NCBI GenBank assembly: GCA_945643635.1
Contig: CALZFC010000010.1
Span: 369,001 to 433,000, forward strand
DNA: 64,000 nucleotides
Reading direction: 5' to 3'
DNA from: Allodiplogaster sudhausi
Taxonomy: Eukaryota > Nematoda > Chromadorea > Rhabditida > Diplogasteridae
The notes under the pieces were generated by a model. That model did no database searches. It was not told where the DNA came from and saw only the letters and a program-made list of their open reading frames with translations. Positions 46,906-57,720 of this stretch are shown piece after piece (position 1 is the stretch's first letter; each line of letters begins with the position of its first letter). Both the position numbers and the translations under genes were made by a program.

Positions 46906-47559
46906 ACGGCAGCCAAGGCAAAGAGCGGCGCGGCGGAGAAAGGCAAGAGCGAGAAGAGCAATAAGTGCGCAGCCGCCGGCGGAGAGGAGGTGGGCAACTT
47001 GCCAAGGCGGGAAAAAGACATTAAATGGATCTTCTTGAGTAGATAGAAAAGGTGTTTCAAAAAGTTATGTCTACTTTTTTAAATTAAAACTGTCCGCTCT
47101 TTCAGGGTGGCACGGGAGAGCCGAAGGCGAAGACCAACGATGTCAGTTACAATTCTTTTTTTTTTTAGAAATCAAACAGTAAACGGTTGTGGTTAGGTAT
47201 ATCAATTTATATAATCGAATTAATTAAATACACATTTTCCTTTCCTCATGTTCAGGATGCGCCTTCAAAGAAGAAAGTCGCCTATCCCGAGGTCAAGGGA
47301 CTCACGGAGTCGCAGAAGAAGAAGTGCCAGGAGAAGCTGGAGAAGGAGAAGCAAGAGAAGATCAAGGCCGGCCAGTACCAGGTCGCGGCCGTGGTTTACT
47401 TTGTAGTTTATAGCTCTATTTCTTTCTGATTTGTATATTTTAAAACTGAAATAATACAAAATAGACTTCCACTCTTTGCAGTCACACTCGGATGAGGACG
47501 ACACTCTGGAGAAGGTGGCGAGTTTGAAAGAGGAGAAGACTGAGAAGTCGATGAAGTGA
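46906..47559 (+). pseudogene. Lys/Glu-rich small protein gene, 5' end missing
   Basis: Exons: about 46906-46989 (KAKSGAAEKGKSEKSNKCA), 47106-47141 (GGTGEPKAKTND), 47256-47381 (KKKVAYPEVKGLTESQKKKC, then EKLEKEKQEKIKAG) and 47482-47559 (SDEDDTLEKVASLKEEKTEK, stop). All junctions are GT-AG in phase 0. The product is highly charged and probably coiled or disordered. The first exon begins exactly where the antisense MSP pseudogene stops, with no start codon in reach, so the original 5' end (perhaps a membrane anchor like the 48.2-kb gene) was lost in a rearrangement. Family not recognised. Its position beside MSP genes suggests sperm expression, which is inference. Confidence 0.55.
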
Positions 47560-48214
47560 CCCCCTCGTACATTCTTCCCCTTCTTCTTTCCCCCTCCTTC
47601 ACGTTGCTCCCTCTCGCTCTTCCCCACTCTCTTCTCTCTGCTGAACCTGATCTTTTCGTCATCTCGTATAAAAGCCTCGTCGTGAAGTTTTGAGCAATAT
47701 GAACGTCGAAAAAAGTCTAAAACTTACGTAATCACAGTTATTGAAAAACACTCGGCCCTAGCTCGCCCAATGAACAAAGGGATATATGTATCTATACTGT
47801 GAATTGAGTTTTCCGAACAAAATAACTTCGCTCCACGATCACTCTTTCTCTCATCACCCATTAACCCTCCCGCCATTCCAGAATAACGATGAGCACTATG
47901 TAAATAAAACAGTCTTCTGAATTTCTTATCGATGGCAAACAGCAAAATATGCACACATGAGTGATAATTAAATTTTGTTGACAACGGAAAGGTTAAAAAT
48001 CATGACTCAAATCCTTTGGAAAGCAAATCCACAAGTACAGAATTGTACCATTAATACTTCTAAATCTCCATTCATCTACATAAGTACATAATGTACTTTG
48101 TGGAGGTAAAATTTTTGTACTCTGTTGAAACTTGCTTGCACAAATTGAACGAGGGAAAAGAAAGACTAGTTCACTTCCTTTCTACGCGGCAACAGCGCTC
48201 GGTCGTCTCTCGGG
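47560..48214. other. Spacer with no recognised gene
   Basis: CT-rich just after the stop of the Lys/Glu-rich gene, then AT-rich. It presumably holds the 3' UTR of one gene and the promoter of the next; no distinct motif was identified. Confidence 0.4.
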
Positions 48215-49458
48215 ATGGCCTCCTCCTTCGATTGGACTCTCCTGCCTCCTTCTCTGCTGCTCGGCCTTCTCTCTGCTCTCTCCGCCATGGCCACGCTGGC
48301 CTTCTGCGCCAAGCAGGTCATTGTTTCTGTTCTATTTTCATAGAACGGAATAAAATTTGCCACTAGATTTATTTTGTAAACCAAACCTACCCAGAAGAAA
48401 AACGAGGCAGCCCCTGCACAGAAGAAGGCCAGCCCAGAGGCGAAGGCCCAACCGGCTCAGCACTCTACGGTTATTCCTTCTTTATGTAGCATAATCAACA
48501 ACATATAAAATAAAATTTAAATACACAAAGAATTTATTTTATTAATAATTTATAAATAATTTATCAATATCCGTTTTTCAGACAACCGCCCCTTCTGCTT
48601 CAACAAGCTCAGGAAGCGACAAGGCTTCTTCAGGCCCTGCGAAGGTAGTTTGAAATTTTCCTTCAGCAGTTTAAACAATTTGAAATAATAAATATTAATA
48701 ATAGTTATATATTTAAAATAACGTCTAAATAGAAGATGCAGAGCGATATGAACAAGTGCTCTCACTTATTTAGCCACGTGCTCCTGAGAAGGCCGCGCCA
48801 AGTCAATTGTCGAGCGGCCAGGCCGTTCAGGTGTCTTTTTTACGCTTTGACAATTGCTTGAATGATTGCTTAAATCTCAAGAAAATTAGCATAATATTCG
48901 CTTCAATAATTCTTCAACAACTTTAGTCGAACTCCGTTCCGATGCATGCTGACCTCAGTAAGAAGCAGGTAAGAACTCGATATTGTGCAGCGTTGCCGTC
49001 TTCTGTCTCATATATTCGTCTGCAGTTCAAGATTGCTTTTTTTAACTAAGTTCATTTTTCTCAATCAATCAATTTTTTATACTTTTAGTTGAAAATAGCT
49101 GCGGGCGCAGTGAAGAAGCCGGACGAGTATCCGACTCTCGATGATGTCCCCGACGACTGGGAGGAAGTCAGTGGGAGAGCGGGGAAGATATACAACGGGA
49201 GGGGGAGGAGAGGAAGACGGCGAGAGAGACAGAGAGAGAGACGGAAAGAGATGAGAGGTGGAGAGGGATAGAAGGAGAAAACAGAAAAAAAAGTGAAAAG
49301 GGAGTAGGATTAAAAAGAGAATCTGGAATTAACATCAATTTCAGTGAAATAGACGATCGTCGGAGTTTCAGTAGCTTACCCTGGATGACCAGCTAAAAGT
49401 TGATTCATAATCTTTTCAGAAATTGCATGAGAAGGCACCAGCAACGACGGCGGCCTAA
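48215..49458 (+). CDS. Small N-terminally membrane-anchored protein, 7 exons, 151 aa
   Basis: Exons: 48215-48316, 48395-48469, 48582-48644, 48774-48830, 48927-48968, 49089-49166, 49420-49458, all phase 0 with GT-AG introns. The first exon encodes MASSFDW followed by a hydrophobic segment of about 20 residues (LLPPSLLLGLLSALSAMATL). The rest is an Ala/Lys/Ser/Pro-rich tail (NEAAPAQKKASPEAKAQ, STSSGSDKASSG) ending in an acidic motif, DEYPTLDDVPDDWEE, and KLHEKAPATTAA. Such single-pass proteins with a charged tail are common near MSP genes in nematodes, but I cannot name the family. Every exon is a multiple of three, so exon skipping would not shift the frame. Splice sites were read by eye; the junction of exons 6 and 7 is least certain because the frame stays open past the donor. 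Confidence 0.7.
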
Positions 49459-50772
49459 GACTGGGAATCGCGAGGGAATGACAAAAGTCTTTTACCGCTG
49501 CACTTCTGTCACTCTCCCCCCACCCCGGAATCTCGCGTCCCTTCACTGAATCTATTCCTCCCTTCCAGTCCATTCGCTCCAATAGACACTCGATAAACGA
49601 GCCAATCTGATTCAATTTAATTTATGGTCTTTCGGATATCTTGGGCAGTGTGGTTTCCTATGAGCCGAAGCAAACTCGACAGAATTCTCGGGATTCTGAA
49701 CTTGTCACGGCTGTTGGTAAAAGAAATAGCGACAATAAGTTTAATGTTATTATTGTTTTGTTTTTAACCTTTAAATCTAGGCGACGATTGAGCAATAAAC
49801 ATTATCCAAACTGCTAAATGATCACATTGTATTGATGCATAAGGTATTGTGAAAATTGTAAAAAGAGTGCATGAAATTTCTCTTTTCTAAAAAATTTTAT
49901 TCATCAATAAGTGATTTATATAACAACGTATCATAACCAACAAAGTGCAAAATATAATTACAAAACAATTATTAAAATCATATTTATGTAAATAGAAATT
50001 TGCTTTTTGGCTAATAATCAGAATTATGACGGTAATTCTTTTTCGTTAAAACACTGCTTTTTGACAATTTAGTTAAAGGCTTTATAATTAAATTTGATTG
50101 CAAATTGAAAATAAATGTGTATTACTCACCTTCGTGAGAGATTTTTCCTACGATCAACATGACATTTTTTTAAAAATCTATTGCGTTGTTACTCAATTAA
50201 TATCCGATGTTTCGAAATTTTATGTTATCTTATATCTGATCAAGATACTGCGATAAAAACATACATACATTCATGTTGAGGACTCATTTCATTAAGGGAC
50301 TTCTCAGATTGTATATTTATTTATTTAATTGTTAATTTTTTGTTTTGTTTTCTGTTTTCCTCACCTTCAAACCCCGCGCGAATACAAGATAATACGCATA
50401 CTTTCCAATGCTGTTTACATACTTCTTCGATCGGTAAGTGCGACCATTTCTTGAATGCGAATACGAAATATAGAGCAAACCATAAGTGGCTAACAATAAG
50501 GGGGCAATTTCAGAAAATCGGCAGGACCATTCAGCAAGCTTTCTGTTGTCCTTCAAGAATCGCAGGGCTATTGATCAAAGCAATTTTTGTTTTCGATCCC
50601 CGCGTTCTCCTTTGCGCAATACCTTTTATAATTCATCGTTTCCTTTCAAGACATTGTTTTGAAACCAAAATGAACTGATGAAGACGATGTTATGGGAGAA
50701 TTTAATATCAACGTTCATCGTGGAGCACAGAGACAGCTGGTAGGGCAGAGCAGGCATGAGACGAAGGGCAGT
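49459..50772. other. AT-rich spacer with no recognised gene
   Basis: No exon with credible splice sites or motifs. It presumably contains the 3' ends of the two convergent genes on either side. Confidence 0.45.
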
Positions 50773-51373
50773 TCAGGGGTTGTACTCGATGGGGAGGTTC
50801 TTGCGGCGGATCATTCCGTCGCCCTGGAACCACTCGCGGCGGAACTGCTTGGCGGCGCCGTCCGGGGTGTTGGTCCACTCGATGTTGTTCGTGCCTTCCT
50901 CGAAATAACTATGGTTAAGCTTGAAGTTAATAGTTAAGGTTGGTTCATAAGGAAGTTTATTTTTCAGGTAAAGATATGACCTGGCCATACGCGAAGGCAT
51001 CGCAGGAGACAGCAACGAGGACGGGCTCCTTGGGGTCGAGGTCACCGCTCGCGGGGTCGACTCCCAGACGCTTCATGTTGGTGGTCTTGAAGGCCCAGCC
51101 GATGCGGCGGGCAGAGCTGTTGATCACCTGTAATTGAATGTTTTAAACTCAAATACTGCGAGGAAGAATATGTCGGAAAAGGAGGGGGAACTGTTCCGGA
51201 GATTTACAGATGATATTAAAATCGGGTTATTGCAGGGAAATTTTTTTTAAGGATATAGTAGGTCAGAATCCAGCCTTGATGTGGTAGGTGTGCTTGTCGT
51301 CGTAGGGCGCATTGAAGACGACCTTGGAGTTGGGCTGAGTGGCGATGTCGCCGGGGGGAACGGACTGGGCCAT
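50773..51373 (-). pseudogene. msp: Major sperm protein gene, damaged copy
   Basis: Exons 51373-51275, 51127-50981 and 50898-50773 correspond one to one with the intact copy at 51.9 kb. Two problems are visible. The first donor is AAG|GCTGGA instead of AAG|GTTGGT, so splicing would need a poor GC donor; read-through stops after HIKAGF. Exon 3 lacks 12 bases, removing Asp-Arg-Ile-Thr ([10 protein letters not shown] against [13 protein letters not shown]), which shortens a beta strand of the MSP fold but keeps the frame. Val to Asp (ASGDLDPKE) and Val to Ile (GMIRRK) substitutions also occur. Probably a decaying copy; a divergent functional isoform is possible if the GC donor works. Confidence 0.85.
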
Positions 51374-51890
51374 TTCAGCAGGAGATAAGGACGAGGAAAA
51401 ACAGCCGAAGACTGATGGAGAACAATTCGACTCTACTCTTTTATACTGAAACGCCGACAAATTGCACTTCCGGCATGAAGAGTGTAACTTCTCCTAGTAT
51501 TCAAAAAAACATATTCAAAAAAGTACATTAGTTCTCTATTACTCAATAATTATCATTATGTTTCCAAAAATTGACTTGATTCTCAATTTTGAAGTGCATT
51601 TTGCATAGCTTCAATTTGTATTTTCAAATCAATCTTGAGAATTATAATATCAGATGGAGAATAATAATTAAGTGGATTTTTTGAATATGACTATAATATG
51701 GAGCAGTACAACATACAAATTGAGAGTAATAGAAGACTAATGTACCTTTTTTGAATATGATTATATTAAACTTGTATTCTTTCCGTGGAAAGTTTACTTT
51801 TGCATATCAAAGTTTCAGTATAAAAGAGAAAAGTAGAAGGGTTCTCCATCAGTCTCCGGCTGTCTTTCCTCTGCCTGCTCTCCTGCTGAA
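51374..51890. promoter_or_regulatory. Shared head-to-head MSP promoter region
   Basis: The 517 bases between the two MSP start codons are a decayed palindrome. GTATAAAAGAG lies about 60-70 bases before each ATG, on both strands, and GATGGAGAA-type and CATATTCAAAAAAGTACATTAG-type words are mirrored (51508 and 51735). The TATAAAA boxes are good core-promoter candidates. In C. elegans, MSP genes depend on GATA factors; short GATA words are present, but I cannot judge their significance. Confidence 0.65.
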
Positions 51891-52448
51891 ATGGCCCAGT
51901 CCGTTCCCCCCGGCGACATCGCCACTCAGCCCAACTCCAAGGTCGTCTTCAACGCGCCCTACGACGACAAGCACACCTACCACATCAAGGTTGGTTTCTG
52001 AGCTAAATCCCTTAAACATTCCCCTGCAAAATATTCTATTTTCCTCCTGACGATAATTAAGTTTCCAATATACAATTTCAGGTGATCAACAGCTCTGCCC
52101 GCCGCATCGGCTGGGCCTTCAAGACCACCAACATGAAGCGTCTGGGAGTCGACCCCGCGAGCGGTGTCCTCGACCCCAAGGAGCCCGTCCTGGTCGCTGT
52201 CTCCTGCGATGCCTTCGCCTATGGCCAGGTAATATAATTACATGAAAAATAAACTTTCTTATGAGCCAAATTTAACCATTAACTTCAACCTTAACCATAG
52301 TTATTTCCAGGAAGACACGAATAACGACCGCATCACCATCGAGTGGACCAACACCCCGGACGGCGCCGCCAAGCAGTTCCGCCGCGAGTGGTTCCAGGGC
52401 GACGGCATGGTCCGCCGCAAGAACCTCCCCATCGAGTACAACCCCTGA
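51891..52448 (+). CDS. msp: Major sperm protein (MSP), intact
   Basis: Exons 51891-51989, 52082-52228 and 52311-52448 give 33 + 49 + 45 = 127 residues, exactly the usual MSP length, with phase-0 GT-AG introns. The protein starts [17 protein letters not shown], contains [35 protein letters not shown] and [10 protein letters not shown], and ends LPIEYNP, very close to C. elegans MSPs from memory. MSP polymerises to drive the pseudopod of amoeboid sperm and is released as an oocyte-maturation signal. Codon use is strongly GC-ending, in contrast with the AT-rich surroundings, as expected for a highly expressed gene. It has a TATA box about 65 bases upstream. It is one of three MSP copies within 6 kb. 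Confidence 0.97.
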
Positions 52449-52567
52449 ATGACCCCTTTTCCCGACTCCCCACCACCTCTCTCCCAAGCAATTCCAGCAT
52501 AAATGTTTTGCTTTTATATCTTTTGTTATATTCGCTTGCATTTCCATCCTAGAAGCACGTAAGCATG

Positions 52568-52775
52568 TTCTACGTATTCGGGCTTTATTTGTACTGCATT
52601 AAAGTGACTTTAAAGTGATAGTGGAATGTAGTATATGAATGGTCAATTGTCTGCTGTCGAGTAGTGAAGAGAAGTCTGTTTTTGCATTATAATGCTATTT
52701 ATTATCTAAGCAACATGTAAAAAAAATTTGGCAGAATGCTCATATCGTTTATGAAATATAAATATTTTGGGGATG
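52568..52775. repeat. Direct repeat, left copy (partner at 59.4-60.1 kb)
   Basis: Words such as ATTCGGGCTTTATT, GACTTTAAAGTGA, TGGTCAATTGTCTGCTGTCG and GGCAGAATGCTCATAT recur in order at 59397-59507 and 59990-60110. The right copy is split by about 480 bases. Together they flank the EGAS gene at 52.9-57.7 kb. Confidence 0.9.
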
Positions 52776-54929
52776 TTGCCTTCCTGCTATGGGCATAGCA
52801 TTAAATTATCTATTTTATCCTGCTGAACTTTCTGCATTTCACACCGAATGAATGAATCTCGAACTGAAGTCTACATATAGCGAAGATCTCACAATCAGGA
52901 CGCAAGACTCCGGCAAAGAAGGAAGAGGAGGAGTACAATCTCTGCGATGAATGAGACTGAAAGTCCGAGCAAAGCACCGCCAAAGGAGCCTGTCGCACTC
53001 ATCAGGTTAGTTAGCTTAATATATTTTTTTAAATAAAATAGATAAGTTATACAAAAAAAATTATTATGGATTTATCTCCAAGACACATAATAATAACATT
53101 TTAATTAGAAAAATCTCAAAAACTTTCAGTTGGGAAAAATCATGTAAATTAAAGAGGATGAAAACTCCAACCGAGTTCCTGTGATGTTCGATAATGGAGA
53201 TAACATTGATTCTGGACAGATAGACATGCACTCTTAATGTTATTGTTGCTTTCAAATTGTTCGATGGAAATATGAAATATGATAATATTTTGCACCTAAC
53301 TTACCGTGCTGCTTTTGTTGCAAGTACTATCCGAATGGTTTCGCGTCGAGTTCACACAAGCCTTCTGCAATTTGTTTGATATCTTGAACATTCTCCTTAC
53401 CCTCTCCTCTTTCTCTTTTGCGCCTTCGCTCTCTCTTTAAATGACGTCACCTTCGTTGGCTGCTGAACTGTGGATGAGAGAATGTGGAAGTGTTCGGTCT
53501 GGCAAGCGGGTGGACAGAAACATTCGCTTATTTTCTCTGCGAATCGCGCCGTCGCTTCAGTCGCGCACGTCGACCCTTTATGAGTGCATTCAAATTATTG
53601 TTTATATTATTTAAGTAATATTTTGAAGATTGAGCTGATTTAATATCTAACAAGTTCCATAATTGCAGCCGAGAACATTGCTCGGTTTCGGAAAGCTCGC
53701 GTCCATGCAGCCGCACGAAGCGAGGATAGCGTCTTGTTGGCAAGAGCGAAAGCAACTCTGCAGAGTTCCATGGAATGAATTTCAGGAGGAAAGCGAAAGC
53801 AGGATTTTGGATAATTAATTGATTTTGATTTACGGTTTTGATTTACCGACTTTATTTTACTATATGATTCAGTATCTGATTTATTGGTTTAATTTACTGA
53901 TTTGCTCACTTCAACTGAGTAGTCACCCCCTGCATAGAACGAGGCAACTTCGGCTGATGAATGCACGCAGCTGCCGAGGAGGCGAACTGATTTCTGGAAA
54001 TATTTCATTTATTATAAATAATACCGTAAATTTACATGATCCGATAACTATTAATAATACAGAACTTTTATCAATGTTACAGTTATTCGAAGCGGCACCT
54101 TGTTCATTTGGAAATGGCTCGATGTCGCATCCAGAGAAGAATGCTGACGCGACTCCATCGATATTTGTTGGCCGGCTGTAAAAGTTCTTTTTGATTAATC
54201 ATTAAAAAAACACAACAGGAATATTAGATGTTGCAAAAAAAGATATGCCTTATTAAATGAAATGACTAGAGGAAGAAAGCTGTGAACTAACGTGTTACGA
54301 TAAAGACATTGACACCGCTGACTTCATTCCATCCCGGACTTTCATGAGGCATCGAATTCAGCTTCACAAGAAGTTCTTTAGTTCATGAAGAAAAGGTGTT
54401 ATTGCCATCAAAAGGAACATTAAACAAATATTTTCAATTACTTTTTGTCAGGAAGGTGAAGCGAAAAAGGGAAAAGTTTAAAAGAAACATAATCATGCCT
54501 AACCTCCTCTTTGACCAATATGACGAGTTCTTAAAGAATTATTTGAATTTATAGTGAAACAGGTACCGAGAGAAGAGTCGAAGTGCTCAGTGAACAATCC
54601 TCTTAATTCAACATTAATTATTTTATGGATATTGGTTGAGAGTAGGTTAGTTGAGAGTTAGCCTCTGAAGAATTTAAGAAAAACAATACTCATCATGTCA
54701 TTTTCGTTTTTCTGTATGTACTCCCTCATTCTCTTTCACATTTATCTCTAACCCTTTCTCTTTTAAAGAATACGCATTCTTTCCTTCACGATTGCAATTT
54801 CGCGGGTCCTACAGCTGCGTGAAAATTGCACGCGTGAACGAGACTGCCAATTGCCGCGTTAATTTGAATTATTTTTTTTCTTCTAATTTTTCGGTGATCT
54901 CCTTCTATGAACAGCACCCGATCTTGATC

Positions 54930-55040
54930 CCTCTTTTTTTTCTCTTTCTCTCATTCTCTCTCTCTACCTCTCTCTATACATACGCATAAATAGCTCTCTC
55001 TTTCTCTCAATTTCTTTCTCTCTTTCTCTCATCCTCTTAC
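54930..55040. repeat. CT-rich microsatellite
   Basis: Interrupted TCTCTC repeats lie beside the LMSRSHSS exon, at the same relative position as the tract at 25925 in EGAS-4, so it is inherited through the gene duplication. Confidence 0.85.
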
Positions 55041-55398
55041 CTGATCATGATCTCTCTCCGTTCAAATGCCGCATACTCGATGATGTCCTCGATTTTCCAG
55101 CTCATCTCCCTCAGCCGCTCCTCTCCGAGTGGCGCGAGCAGAGAGGGAAGAGCCGCCCGGAAGACGCCCGGCGAAGAGTGACTGCGGGACATCAGCTAAG
55201 AAGATCTTAAATTATATAAAATGTAAAAAAAAAGGAATTTGATTACTAGTTAGCGAACATATGTAATCAGTCGTTGAAAAGGAATTCCGAAAATGTAAAA
55301 CCAGCCTCAACTACAGCATTTTTTGTAGTGTTTGCTAGATCGGCGACGGTTTGAAGTTTGCCTGCATCTAAAATGACATTGGCGTGTAAATAAAAAGA

Positions 55399-55677
55399 TT
55401 AAAGGAGGTATCCGGGGAATAATTAACCTATGTTTTGTTCCATGTGGATAAGTTCATCTTGGCGTAAAACATATATCCAGAAAGTTTGAGCGATTTCCTT
55501 TCATTACATTCTGAGCAATAGTAAGGTGAAAACTGGCGGGTAGAGCTACGGTAGGTCATAGCCGTCCTCCTATTTCACATGCTCTCTCGACCGAGCGACA
55601 GGCAACTTTATGAGCGCGCGCATTCAAAGTGGTTCTCCAGCGCTACTGTATAATTATTCGCCGGATACTTCCTTTAA
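55399..55677. mobile_element. TTAA-flanked MITE (279 bp)
   Basis: The ends TTAA-AGGAGGTATCCGGGGAATAATTA and ATAATTATTCGCCGGATACTTCCT-TTAA are inverted repeats of about 27 bp. The element is inserted in the EGAS-7 intron after the EGF-like exon, the same intron that carries a different MITE in EGAS-2 (15912-16386). Non-coding. Confidence 0.85.
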
Positions 55678-57720
55678 ATAGATTGAAGAGCAAAACGATA
55701 TTATTAAAAGAAGTAAGAATTGTACCAATGGTGCAGAGTGATCCCGCGTAGCCAGCCGAGCACGTGCAGGAGATTTGGGAGCTGGAGCTGATGTTCGTGG
55801 CACACGAAGCAGTTAGGTCCACCGTCTGGCACCTTAGAAGGGTACTTAAAGATGCACGAAACTCAACCGTAATCTATGTGAATGTACATCGAAGCAACGG
55901 TCGTGCTCGGTGCAGCGAAGTATGCTCCGCAAGGAGTGGAAGCTGAAGATACGGTAGTCGAAGGGGTGGTTGAAGTGGAAGTGGAAGTTGAGAGAAGTGG
56001 AGGAAAGAAAGTCGACGTTGTAATCTCTTCCGTTGTCGAGGTGAACGGAACCGTAGAAGTTGTGATCTCTTCGGTCGTAGTCGTTGTTTCTTCCGCTGTT
56101 GTAGTCGTCGTGCTTGTTGAGGTCGTCGTTGTCGTGGTGGTCTCTGAATATTTCCAACGGTTTGAGACGTGTTCATGTCTTAATTTGTTTGTTCTTTTAA
56201 TTTCCCTTTGTTGTTGTTATTTTCTACAATGTACATACGTAAAAAAGTATGTACATGCATACAATAACACAAAACAAGGCAGCATGTGTTGTTTGTTCTC
56301 TCTCATCCATACCATTGAGTTTGCAGCACGCCAAGGTGGCGTACGTCGAAAGCGCCGTTCCGTTGTCGGTGCGTTCCTTGCCGTATGCTGCGTTATAGCA
56401 CTCGGTGTATTGGACAGGTGCATCCGCCCAAAAGTAGCCGTAGTCATTAACCTGTAATGTACACAGGGATTGCTTATCTCTTTTTTCATATGTAAATCTT
56501 CAAAAAATGTCCTCACAATGATCTTTAGAAACCTCTATCTGTTTGTTGATTTATGCGAATAAATAACTTTGTGTAATGTTAGTGCCCCCCCCCCCCACCC
56601 ATAACTCACAAACATGAGTCCGGGCGTGTTGCAACGGCGGATATTGCATGGGATCTGCTCGTTGACGAAGAGTGATTTGTCGGCGACGTATCCTTCGGGG
56701 CACATGTCGTACCCTTCCCAATCGCCGCATGCCGTGCAAGTTTCGGCGTCGGCTGTAAGGATTTGATGATTTGGGCTCAAACTGACATTTCTACATTTGG
56801 TGAATTCATCAGGGCTCAAAAAGGGCACGCGGCCATTACCCTTTTTGCGTGATCATCCTAATTAAAAAAAGAAAAGGATGAAACGTTTTCTCAACGTGCC
56901 CCAGATCGTTGGATCTGACGTCACCGCGCAGATACAAGTGGTCGTCGCGGTCGGATACCCGTTCCATTGGCCCTAAATCTTGTTCATTCACCTCTCAAGG
57001 CTACAATGCATTATTGTTATCTGCTGTTTCAGCAAATAAATTGTATAACGCACATATTTGCACATGACGCGAGTCGAGTAGTGAACAGAAGTGCCGTCAT
57101 CCTTAAAAGTAAAGAAACCCAGAAGTAAGATAAAGAAGAGAAATAGTGAGAGAGAGAAATACAGGGAAACAAAATGAGAAAGGTATTGATCAAAAGTGAG
57201 AAATACTTGAGATCACTCACACATCGCGGGATGCCCTTCCTGCAGATGAGATGCCAATACTTATCGGCATATCCGTGGTCAAAGGAAGTGTAGAAATTGC
57301 TATAATCCCATGTCTCTGTTCCCGGCGGCGGCCCAGGCGTCTCGGGTGGAATCGTGCATTCTACTGTGGAGTCGAGAGTTTGTGGGTGTGTTCACAAACT
57401 TCTATTTACAAAACCGATGCTTTTCTTCTTTTAATTGCATATATGTTTTGTGGTGAAACGATACATGGTGGAAGAGTTGTAGTCGTTCCCGAAGTGGTTG
57501 TGGAGTCAAGGGCATTTACTGAATTGGTGAACTTTATTTCATTTTTAAATAATAATAAAATAATGGGTGGCACGAAAGTACAAATAGATAACATTAAAGT
57601 AACGCAAAGTGCTAAGATAAATTTTCTTTAAAAAAAAACTTCACCTGCACGTGCTAGGAAAAGCAATGACGTGATCATTTGGATTGACGATCCAACTCGA
57701 GCGAATCTTTGCTTGCGCAT

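Larger units (their letters stand above)
52895..57720 (-). pseudogene. EGAS-7: complete-length EGF-plus-ASC gene with a 5-nt coding deletion
   Basis: Exons in order: leader 57720-57645 (MRKQRFARVGSSIQ); Thr linker near 57520-57470; PPETPGPPPG exon about 57360-57225; NGTSVHYSTR exon near 57110-57060; TTTCICAVTSDP exon about 56975-56885; ETCTACGDWEGYD exon about 56755-56610; ECYNAAYGKERTDNG exon about 56450-56320; mucin exon about 56150-55880; EGF-like exon (SCTCSAGYAGSLC) about 55835-55730; DAGKLQ exon; LMSRSHSS exon about 55195-55050; GTCFTIN exon about 54595-54505; LNSMPHES, GQQISMES and GSCVHSS exons; CFRSC exon about 53757-53665; ATEATARFAEK exon; KACVNSTRNH exon; VYLSRINV exon about 53227-53165; and the membrane-helix exon 53014-52895 (LTNLMSATGSFGG). 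Every exon type of EGAS-5 is present. The VYL exon starts AGTGCATGTC where the others have AGTGAAGTTCATGTC: five bases are missing, shifting the frame before the membrane helix. Possibly a very recent pseudogene or a sequence error. Confidence 0.75.
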
